Notes under the pieces: generated by a model
The model's input: only the letters and a program-made list of their open reading frames with translations
Told to the model about the DNA's origin: nothing
Database searches by the model: none
Program-made: the position numbers and the translations under genes
Part shown: positions 56,305 through 64,000 of the stretch, piece by piece
Layout: each line of letters opens with the position of its first letter
Numbering within the stretch: position 1 is the stretch's first letter
DNA from: Xanthostigma xanthostigma
Lineage: Eukaryota; Arthropoda; Insecta; Raphidioptera; Raphidiidae
NCBI GenBank assembly: GCA_963575645.1
Contig: OY754464.1
Coordinates: 61,974,948-62,038,947 of the forward strand
Reading direction: 5' to 3'
Length of the DNA stretch: 64,000 nt

Positions 56305-56861
56305 TATAAAAAGAAAAGATTTGTATTTTTGTCTGTAATGACTAAACTCAAAAACTACAGGACTGATTTTAAAAATTCTTTTACTAATAGAATGCTACAT
56401 TATCACTGAGTAACAAGGTTATATTGTTAATCGAGTTAAATTAGGGTTAATACGAAAACTCCAATAATGTAGCCCAAGGTGTAAAAAAATTGCACGTAAA
56501 ACTTCTTTCATCGCATGCGCTCCAAAAACTATTGATGATAGAATATAAAATAAAAATTTCGTGTCACGGTGTTCGTCCGCGCTAATCTCCAAAACCACTG
56601 AACCGATTTTAATGACATTTTGTAAATGTGTCTTGCCTGGTGCAACTTACGCTATAGGATAGTTTTTATATTTTGTACAAAATTTGTCAAAAAAAATGTA
56701 ATACCATGTAGCGACATCGGATAGAACTTGCTCAAAGCTAATTAGTTCAGATGCAAATCTGGTAGAATTCGCTCAAAGCTGTTCAGACGCCAGCCGTAAA
56801 CGAAATACATTTTGCAGAATCATATCTATCGCATCCGGGTGAAACCGGGCCCGGCCGCTAG
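56305..56861 (+). mobile_element. Helitron-like element, second copy of the 26.3-kb family
   Basis: AAAGATTTGTATTTTTGTCTG, CTAATAGAATGCTACATTAT and CACTGAGTAACAAGG match 26257-26598. This copy is longer and ends in a clear hairpin-forming stretch, CGGGTGAAACCGGGCCCGGC, then CGCTAG (CTAG 56858-56861) before T. Confidence 0.62.
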
Positions 56862-57162
56862 TAATTTATAATTGGTGATAACCATTTTGTTGTCTTATGA
56901 TCCTTTTATACTGTATTCTTCTAATTGGTAATTTTTATTTATGATATTATACTGGGTAATTTATAAGTCAACCAATAAAAGCTCATCTAATTTTACGATG
57001 ACACGATCATTCCAACTTAAAAAATACCGCCGGTTGACTTATTACATAAGAGCCCATGTAAATTGTAAACACATGTTACAATTTATCCGTAACTAAGCTT
57101 CGAATATTCACAATATTTTAATGGCGTGTTTTGGTGAATTTAATTACACTGTATCATTTTGA
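56862..57162. other. Unassigned AT-rich sequence
   Basis: Nothing recognised beyond weak AAGTCAACC and GGTTGACTTAT words (56967, 57032) that may be the ends of a small inverted element. Confidence 0.35.
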
Positions 57163-57268
57163 TATATCGGGTGTTTTTTTAGAGTGATATAACTTTAAAT
57201 TGAAATGAACATTTAATTAAATTAAGATTGAAGTCATTTTTTTTATTTGAAAAATAATTTTATGACAT

Positions 57269-58243
57269 TTAAGTTTTAAAAATAATTTCTGACATATGTC
57301 CACCACGACTAGCTTTGAGGAACCGCATTCGATCAGACCAATTTTGGATCACTTTTTCGAGTAATTCAGGCTTTATTTCATCAATAGTACGAGTTACGTT
57401 GGCTGCCAAAGTGCCTTTTGTTTCTGGTTAATTAGCATAAATGACTTCACATATCTCTAAAGAAAATAATCCATATACGGCAATTTTGCTTGCTTACGTA
57501 GCCATTCAACCAGAAATGAGCTTCATCACTAAACACAATTTTTCGAAGAAAAAAGTGGATCAACTTCAAGCTGTTCTTGGGCCTAATCAGCAAACAAATG
57601 ACGGTTATTATGGTCAAGTGCTTTTAGTTCTTACACCAGTTGGATCTTGTATGGTGTAGACCAGGAGTGGGCAAATCTTTTGATCGCCGGGCCACATAGC
57701 CACAGAGCAAAAAAAAGCTCCTTAGGTCCTTTTTTCGTCTGTTCTGGCCCTTGCTATTTCTGTACTATTTTTCTAAAATTTATAAAATGCTTCGCGGGCC
57801 GGATAAAATTGTGCTGCGGGCCGGATCCGGCCTGCGGGCCGCCATTTGCCCAGGTCTGGTGTAGACCTTGGCTTTTACACCAGTTAGATCTTGTATGGGT
57901 GAAGACCAAGATCTTCACGCAAAAGTTTCTATGTGGTGGATGAACAGAGTCCAACTTGTGAACGTCGACGAATAGACAAATTTGGATCTTCATTAACACT
58001 AGCACTTACAAGCACCGATATTTTCTTCTGTACGTACAGTTCTTTGTCTAGTTGTTGTTTTTGAATCGATTCGAGAAAATGTTGCCTCAAATCTTTCGAT
58101 AGCTCGACGAATAAACTGCTCTAATGAACAATTATGTAAACCATAAATTTCACGAAGTGCTCTGTAAGTTTGGCGAATAGAATCCTGATTTTGAAAATAA
58201 TTTCAACAATTTCTAAACGTTGTTGCGGCTTGAGTCTTTCCAT
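57269..58243 (-). pseudogene. Mariner-like transposase pseudogene
   Basis: The start ATG (58243) reads MERLKPQQRLEIVEI. A frameshift follows, then RQTYRALREIYGLHNC, FIRRAIERFE (helix-turn-helix part), and the first catalytic block FSDEAHFWLNGYV near 57530. From about 57480 it jumps directly to DYFL-type text after the last catalytic Asp, so the middle of the catalytic domain is deleted. The end reads PELLEKVIQNWSDR and SRGGHMSEIIFKT, stopping at 57269-57271. In-frame stops, at least one frameshift and the nested MITE make it non-functional. Confidence 0.8.
57662..57858. mobile_element. hAT (Charlie-like) MITE nested in the mariner relic
   Basis: GTGTAGAC stands at 57654-57661 and 57859-57866, an exact 8-bp target duplication. 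Ends are CAGGAGTGGGCAAAT and, reversed, CAGACCTGGGCAAAT. The interior has CGGGCCGGAT and GGCCTGCGGGCCGCC, text typical of Charlie-like hAT MITEs. It inserted after the mariner, so it is the younger of the two. Confidence 0.9.
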
Positions 58244-58359
58244 GATAATTTGTCAATACTTACTGAACAGAAATGTCAGAACAACATGGCTTCTACCTTC
58301 TGTCAAATCACAGTCATCCCGATCGAAAGTTCTATCACTCTAAAAAAACACCCGATATA

Positions 58360-59140
58360 TGTAGGGAATAAACGTAACCCAAAAAAGACCGATTTTAATT
58401 GTGAACCTGAAATCAGATTGCAGAAACGTCAGTGTGGGTTTTATTTATTTCTCAAATAAATCCTTATTTCTAAAACCTTTCAGTCTAATAAAAACTTTTG
58501 AAATTAAAATCTCCGAAAACAATTAATCTTTCGAACACTATCTGTTAAATTAATTTCTTATGTGCAAGGGACCGTACGTAGATTCATAAAATATAGGTTA
58601 GAGAAGAACTGAAGGAACGGGCTTAAGAACCGGTGCTAACATACTCTTGTCTCGGGGCGATTGTAGAAACTGATACCTTGTGTTGATAGGGTGAGGAGTA
58701 AACACTTTCCATCGGTCAGCCAAACCTACCTCTTTCATATCCTGTACTAGATAACAATATTAACTCGCGTTGTCAGGACTGTTCAAACTTATTTTGTAGG
58801 ATATATCAAAGATTCGTCAAAGAATATTCGTCTACTCAACAACCTCTTTTACTTAGTCTTTAGTGTTACTCGCCATAATTTTATTTGTTAAATATAGAGA
58901 TCTAAAGCTTGATGTTGTTATATTAATAATATATTATATGTATTTTTTGACGAATTTATACCCTACATAGGGTCCATAATAATAAATCTATTTTTATTTC
59001 TAAAAAAAAGCTTTTGCAGTGGCGATTCCTCTATGAGCACTACACAGCTGCTGAACAACCAAAATCTTAGGAATTTCATAATTTTGGAATGAATTTTATT
59101 TTTCATGTTTTAAAAATATTTAATGATATGAAATAGTTTA
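58360..59140. other. Unassigned sequence
   Basis: CAGTGGCGATTCC at about 59017 is a hAT-type terminus without a visible partner. The stretch 58560-58800 has a more balanced composition but no ORF or RNA fold that I can support. Confidence 0.35.
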
Positions 59141-59142
59141 AC

Positions 59143-59340
59143 AGATGGCGCTCCCATTGTCATAAAATATTTAGTATAGCGTGTGTTGCTTATCACCTGT
59201 CACATTTACCTATATAACAGGTATTTAAAAGCGCGCGTATATTCGAATGCAACATTGTGTCAAAATTTTCTAGCCATCAGTCAAGACCTTTCGGAGATTT
59301 GTGATTTTAAACAAACAAACGTTAAATTTTTCATTATATA
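59143..59340 (-). mobile_element. Helitron-like element, third copy of the 23.0-kb family, reversed
   Basis: ACAGATGGCGCTCCC, AAATATTTAGTATAGCGTGTG and CATTCGAATGCAAC-like text are the reverse complements of blocks at 40895-41189. The CTAG end is missing, so this copy is truncated on that side. Confidence 0.5.
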
Positions 59341-60225
59341 AGGTGATCGATAATTGTTCGTATTCCTCTCGGGAGAAGAAGCGCTCAGTGCAAGGGTATC
59401 AAACTTTCGGTCAGTGTTTTTCTTCAAACCTCGGTCGAAAGTACGCTTATTAAATACGTTAAATAATTCATTACTTATTTATAAAAACACAGATAAATTC
59501 CAAGCAACCAGCTTTGAGGTAAAAACATAAATAACAGCTGTTCGCGACTATTAGCTAACATGTAATAGGGTTGCTATGGAAATTACATCTATAAACAACA
59601 GTTGATAGGTTCTTCACTGCCGTTCGAACGTACGTACTTCTCGCATTAGTGCGTGTAATCCCACCAATGCGTAAATGTTAGATTTTCTGCCTTACAAATT
59701 GATGCCGAAATGATATTATGTACTTTCGATCGAGGCACGAAAAAAATTAAATTTAATCTATCAAAATGACGGGCTATTTCTTTAGCAAGAAAATCGATTA
59801 TAACATAAATTGGAAAAATATTTCTATTTAGAAGGCTATGTGCGCACATAATATATTTCTAATGCCAATTTCAAATAAGTTTGCAACTTTTAAGAACTGA
59901 TTCTTATCTCGTTTTAACATTAAACTGAAAAGTTGAGCCACCTGCGATAGAGTGAAGAAAATAAAGCAAATATTTCTCAAAGTTAAAAACTGTTTTTAAG
60001 AATGAAGACGCAAGCTAGTTATTCACTTAATTTAATAATATTAATTCTTGCAGATTCTTGGTGACCTTACGGTTTAAAATTTAACCTTAATGCTAATTAT
60101 ACCCACAAAAAAATTCAAAAATATAGGAAATATGAAATTGAAAACTTTTTCCAAGATACATACATCTTAAATATATAATGGAACTAAAACAAAAAATCAC
60201 TTCTTAAAATAACATTACAAGCCAG
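59341..60225. other. Unassigned AT-rich sequence
   Basis: Nothing recognised; the 67-codon frame at 59646-59849 has no signal. Confidence 0.4.
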
Positions 60226-60450
60226 TGGCGTCGCGTGATTATTTTAAATGGGTGTTCTGCACGGTCAACCGGTAATACCTTTTAACACTGGCTAGGAATG
60301 AGGGGATGGCGTAATTAAATTATGAATCACATCCGTGTTTATGATGTTATGATTATTAACTATTTGCAAACACTGTTGACAACAAATTACAATACACGCT
60401 GTAACACTAGTCACTATTGCCATAAGCCGTGTGTCGTGTATCATATCCCA
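60226..60450 (+). mobile_element. hAT-like element end with CAGTGGCG terminus, copy 2
   Basis: CAGTGGCGTCGCGTGATTATT, CGGTCAACCGG, TATGAATCACATCCG, GTTGACAACAAATTAC and CCGTGTGTCGTGTATC match the reversed copy at 2240-2479. It runs directly into an 'ATCGACC' MITE, unlike copy 1. Confidence 0.5.
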
Positions 60451-60467
60451 TAAAAAAAGGGAATAAA

Positions 60468-60593
60468 TTCAATAAATAAAATTATCGACCAATTTTTCAG
60501 ACAATATATTAACAAACAATGTAAAATTAATACATTGGTCGATAATTTTATTTATTGAAGAGTTCCAATCAGACGTTAATCAAAGATTTGAAT
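60468..60593. repeat. 'ATCGACC' foldback MITE, copy 5 (most complete)
   Basis: TTCAATAAATAAAATTATCG and ACCAATTTTTCAGAC at the left; ATTGGTCGATAATTTTATTT with ATTGAAGAG at the right; then CCAATCAGACGTTAATCAAAG. The stem is 25 bp and perfect apart from the ends. Confidence 0.72.
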
Positions 60594-60727
60594 ATTAAGA
60601 ATAAATGTAGTTGTCGACTTCTCCACAAAAAAATTTGAGATTTAAAAGGATGTCAAGTTTCCACTTGGCAAGTTTTTGTGTTTTATATTATGATTTATAT
60701 AGGTACGTAAATTTTATGTTTATATAT

Positions 60728-61722
60728 TGTCACGTGGTGCCATAGCACCGCGACATTTTTTTAATATTAGCATAAAAATTATTATAATAAAATAAATAAA
60801 TAAGGAAATCTTAAATCACTAAATTCGCGGGTATTTGCATGCGCGGTACGATTTGGATCGCGTGGCTTGGACTTATAAACATAAGTGTGTCTATCGTGTG
60901 ATCCAGTCGTCTGACTCTAAATACGCGGTATCTGTGATTTTCAAAAGTGAAAAAGTGACAAACAATAGTTGTTAGGTTTGAAATAATTAAAATCAATATT
61001 TATTAGTTACGGGAAAAATAACAAACATTAAGTTGTTTTCCGGGATTCGGTGTGGTCGCATGAAAAGGACGCTCATGGAATAAACCACAGAATCATCTTC
61101 AAGCTTCTTCTCCAAACCGAATTTAGACTTCATTGTACTACCATGAAGCGCCTAAATACCCGTAGTCACTCACGAATTATGTAAAGTATTCCTAGAATAA
61201 GTATTGTTCAAGTGTAAGTAAGAACTCTTCAGAAAAAGGTATGACGCTCACGCCTAGTTTTCTTTTCCTCTTTCACGTTTTATTATTTTTTTTTTTTTTT
61301 TAATTTAAACAACCTTATTAAATGTACTTCCCTAGATAATTAAGTGATCACCTCGTCAGGGTTCTACCCCCAGTTCCTAATTGTCAATCATGATCAAATG
61401 ATATTGTTAATATTAAGAATGTACTTGTAAATCAGATTTCTTTGTACCTTATCACCGACACGTTTTTGAAGTGAGTATGAAATATAATTGTTATCGACCA
61501 ACTGCATATTCTTTTCTTTGTTACATTTCTGCACAAGTTTCTCAGAACAGTAGAAGAAGTGGAGCTGTACCCTCTCTGATCACTATGGGCCCAAAATAAC
61601 ACCGGTACAGCCCAAACAATCCACCGTTTTGAGAAATCTGTCCGTCTTTTTTTTTCTTTTATTTATTCACAGGTGGGAATGGACCTACGTTACCAGAAAT
61701 CCTTCCACTGCCGTGCTATAAT
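60728..61722 (+). repeat. Putative 5' LTR and leader of a gypsy-type retrotransposon
   Basis: TGTCACGTGGTGCCATAGC at 60728 has the look of an LTR start and forms a hairpin with GCACCGCGAC. TGGTAGCA at 61723-61730 equals the first eight bases of a primer-binding site for initiator tRNA-Met, with later mismatches, and gag begins 60 bp on. AATAAA at about 61071 could be a polyadenylation signal. The 3' LTR is outside the window, so the boundaries are inferred. Confidence 0.45.
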
Positions 61723-61789
61723 TGGTAGCAAGGAGCGTAGTTAATTCCTGAGTCCTGTTCCTGTCCGATTCCACGTCTTCCAGTCGACC

Positions 61790-62653
61790 ATGCCGCGCCA
61801 TAAGTCCTGCCGCAGCCCAAAGTCTCCGCCGACACCCGGCCAAAGCAAATCTCCAGGTCCGCCTCCGACCACCGCTGAACTTCCAGACTCTCCGCCGGCG
61901 ATGGACGATCCTCCAGTGCACTCACCGAGTAAGTCCGAGCCAATTCTTATTTCCGTTCCAAATCATACCGCTTCGCATGCAAATATGGGCGATATCCGGG
62001 ACTTGTTGCGTAACGTACCTACCGCTACAGGTACAGATCTTGACATTTTGATACAATTCCTGTTAGAAATCGAGAACGTGAGTCAATTCGCTTTAGTTCC
62101 ATTTCATATTTTGTTAAAGAGTTTAGGCACTAAGACTGACGGACCCCTCCGACAGTGGTGGAGACTTAATGTCTATTCTGAACTCGAATGGACACAGCTC
62201 AAAAATCTTATTCTAGACCATTTCACCACTTCTATAGATCGGGCTATGCTAATAGAACGCTATATCAGTAGGCGTCAGAACCTCTCTGAGAATTTTCCCG
62301 AATATGCTGAAGACGTCTTGAAATACGTCGAATTATTGGGTCCTAGCCTGTCTGAATCGGAGATAATTGCGCGCATTTGGCTTAACCAAAACGAATCCAC
62401 ATTTAATTATCTACAATTCAGAGATACCCCAACTTGTTTAGCTGAGCTTCACCAGCTTATAAAACATTTGAGAGTAGTTGAACGTCAACGTAAAACGTAC
62501 ACTCACCCCAATTCGACCGGACTTGTCGCTCCTAATTTTTCCCCTTGTTGCCGATATTGTAAACAACCAGGTCACTTTATAGCCCAGTGCCCGGTTCGTC
62601 CCCCACGTCCTTCTCCTTCTGAACCTAAGGCTATCCTGCCCTCTCAAGGGTGA
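61790..62653 (+). CDS. gag: Gag polyprotein of a Ty3/gypsy-type retrotransposon
   Basis: 287 codons from the first ATG after the putative primer-binding site. Residues 1-55 or so form a Pro/Ser-rich, basic N-terminus. A capsid-like helical region (about 65-230) includes PLRQWWRLNVYSELEW and LILDHFTTS. A C-terminal nucleocapsid zinc knuckle, CRYCKQPGHFIAQC, fits C-X2-C-X4-H-X4-C. Gag would package the element RNA in cytoplasmic particles. The TGA at 62651 is in the same frame as pol, which stays open afterwards. It may therefore be either a readthrough stop or a nonsense change in a single gag-pol frame; CGA to TGA is a common decay step. Confidence 0.85.
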   Translation: MPRHKSCRSPKSPPTPGQSKSPGPPPTTAELPDSPPAMDDPPVHSPSKSEPILISVPNHTASHANMGDIRDLLRNVPTATGTDLDILIQFLLEIENVSQFALVPFHILLKSLGTKTDGPLRQWWRLNVYSELEWTQLKNLILDHFTTSIDRAMLIERYISRRQNLSENFPEYAEDVLKYVELLGPSLSESEIIARIWLNQNESTFNYLQFRDTPTCLAELHQLIKHLRVVERQRKTYTHPNSTGLVAPNFSPCCRYCKQPGHFIAQCPVRPPRPSPSEPKAILPSQG

Positions 62654-64000
62654 GATAGCGTTGTCAAAATTTTTAGTAAGCCGAAAGATGTAGAACAAAT
62701 TAATGTCTTTCCCCGGTTAACCACATTAGTTAATAAGTCACCTCTTTCGAACCACCCGCCTCCAGCTAACTTGTCCTCTCCTGTAAATACGTCTATTCGA
62801 TTGACTTCTCCCGTCCCGAATTATTCCTATAATTCCCCAAGTCAATCAAGTAGCTCTACGATCCCTCTAGTTTATCTCTATTTTCAACATATTCGAGCTT
62901 CGGCACTGCTTGATACCGGTTCTACCAAGAACTACATCAATTCCGAACTTGCTAATTATTTGTCATCGTTAAAAATAGGTACGATCACAAATTCGATTTC
63001 TTATGCCCAAGTAGCCAACAGTTCTATCGCGAGATCTAATTTCACGTTAACAGTAGTCATTACTATTAGTAAATTTACCTGGAAGATTGATTTCCTAGTT
63101 CTCGACGCTCTGTCGTATCCCGTCATAATAGGTTATGATTCTTTATGCAAAATGGGTGCGAACGTTAATTGTACCGAGAAGAAATACAGTACGTACGAAC
63201 AAGAAGCTTTAGCATGTATTTGGGCTATGGAAAAAATGAAATCTTACCTCTCGCATCAAACTTTTATTCTTCAGACAGATAGTTCCTGTCTCAAATGGTT
63301 AATTCAGCACCCCCGCAACTTAGGTCGTGTAGGTAGGTGGTTACTTCGCATCAGTCGTTTCAGTTTCAAAGTCGAACATATTCGCGGTAAAGTAAATTGT
63401 ACTGCCGATTGTTTATCCCGTTTGGTAGCTGAATCCGAAACTTCTGAGAAAAATGCAATACAATCAAATTTTCTCAATCCCATTACGGAAATTAAAAATC
63501 CGTTTACCGAACTTAATATCCTGCAAGATCAAGATCCTGAGTTAAACCGCCTTAAAAGTCAAATTAATCAAGGTTTACCTCAGAAAAATTTCGCTATTCA
63601 CAAGAATTTCCTGGTTCGACTCGTAGGCCGCAACCGTCGTCGACGTATTGTTGTTCCGTCCGCCTCCAAGAAAGAAATATTGGAACAGTTTCATAATTCA
63701 CAAATCGCCAGTCATCCCGGAGTCACGAAGACGTATCGTTCAATATCACGAAGATTTTGGTGGCCGCGCATGTTTGTTGAGGTTCGTCAATTTATTAAAG
63801 ATTGTATCCTCTGTGCAACGCATAAATCAGATCAACATCCTGATAAAGTAGTTATGTCGTCTAATCCTCCACAATCTGTGTGGGATAAAATTTACATTGA
63901 TCTCATGGGACCGCTTGTCAAATCACATTCCGGGAATAAATATGTTCTTCTAATTCTGGATAGTTACAGCAAGTGGTTAATAACTTACGCGATTCCTGAT
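62654..64000 (+). CDS. pol: Pol polyprotein lacking the RT core (protease, RNase H end, integrase), 3' truncated by window
   Basis: Open in the same frame as gag from the codon after TGA to the window end. The protease has active-site LLDTGSTKNYI (62912 region) and the distal VIIGYDSLCKMGA block. Straight after (near 63180) comes YSTYEQEALACIWAMEKMKS. In intact elements that block belongs to the RNase H part, several hundred residues further on, so the fingers and palm with the catalytic Asp pair are missing, without loss of frame. Next are LKWLIQHPRNLGRVGRW and VNCTADCLSRL (RNase H end). The integrase zinc domain has H of FHNSQ, H of ASHPGV, and C of KDCILC with the second C. YIDLMGP carries the first catalytic Asp, near 63900. 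It is not competent for its own reverse transcription as read here; it might be mobilised by an intact relative. Confidence 0.85.

Larger units (their letters stand above)
57165..58357 (-). mobile_element. Mariner-like element interrupted by a hAT MITE
   Basis: Inverted ends TATCGGGTGTTTTTTTAGAG (left) and its equivalent at 58333-58357, each next to TA. It encodes a broken mariner-type transposase on the minus strand (separate entry), with a 197-bp hAT MITE nested at 57662-57858. Without the nested element it is about 990 bp, shorter than intact mariners of about 1.3 kb. Confidence 0.82.

Overview
The window looks like non-coding chromosomal DNA from an insect, probably a non-dipteran such as a hemipteran or lepidopteran; the order is not settled. 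The evidence is AT-rich sequence without operons, a spliced exon of an insect neuronal immunoglobulin-superfamily gene, eukaryotic tRNA and SINE sequence, and a mixture of insect-type transposons (hAT, Tc1/mariner, pogo, PIF/Harbinger-like, Helitron-like, Jockey/CR1-type non-LTR and Ty3/gypsy-type LTR). Only one host protein-coding segment is convincing: a 194-nt exon on the minus strand at 46439-46632, flanked by consensus splice sites and encoding the start of an Ig domain of the DIP/lachesin type. Most of the window is therefore probably intron or flanking DNA of that gene, filled with mobile elements.

Layout. 0-10 kb: a degenerate tRNA-Ile, a TTAA-flanked foldback (607-1034), a foldback carrying the same small ORF in both arms (3876-4459), a tRNA-derived SINE with a perfect 13-bp target duplication (5083-5485), a truncated non-LTR reverse transcriptase end (6005-6545), and two abutting palindromes (8869-9186). 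9.6-24 kb: a hAT MITE with 8-bp target duplication, further foldbacks, a 165-bp tandem repeat, Helitron-like pieces ending in CTAG, a second SINE, and a Tc1/mariner deletion derivative. 24-41 kb: the second TTAA foldback, a second truncated non-LTR element with its FADD catalytic motif, copies of several dispersed repeats, and a 1.4-kb near-perfect palindrome (35001-36412). 41-46 kb: two head-to-head Harbinger-like MITEs rich in GCGAG words, a Charlie-like hAT MITE, and a pogo-like deletion derivative. 46-58 kb: the host exon, tandem and LTR-like repeats, two large foldbacks, and a mariner relic split by a nested hAT MITE. 60.7-64 kb: the 5' part of a gypsy-type LTR retrotransposon whose gag and pol share one frame, separated by one TGA, with the reverse-transcriptase core missing.

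Few of these genes act together. The only coherent gene system is the LTR retrotransposon, and it appears non-autonomous. The dominant feature is the number of long inverted repeats: at least fifteen palindromic or foldback units, several carrying mirrored ORFs. Most other predicted short ORFs are arms of these repeats or chance frames. Coordinates of repeat boundaries were read by eye and may be off by a few bases, except where target duplications fix them.
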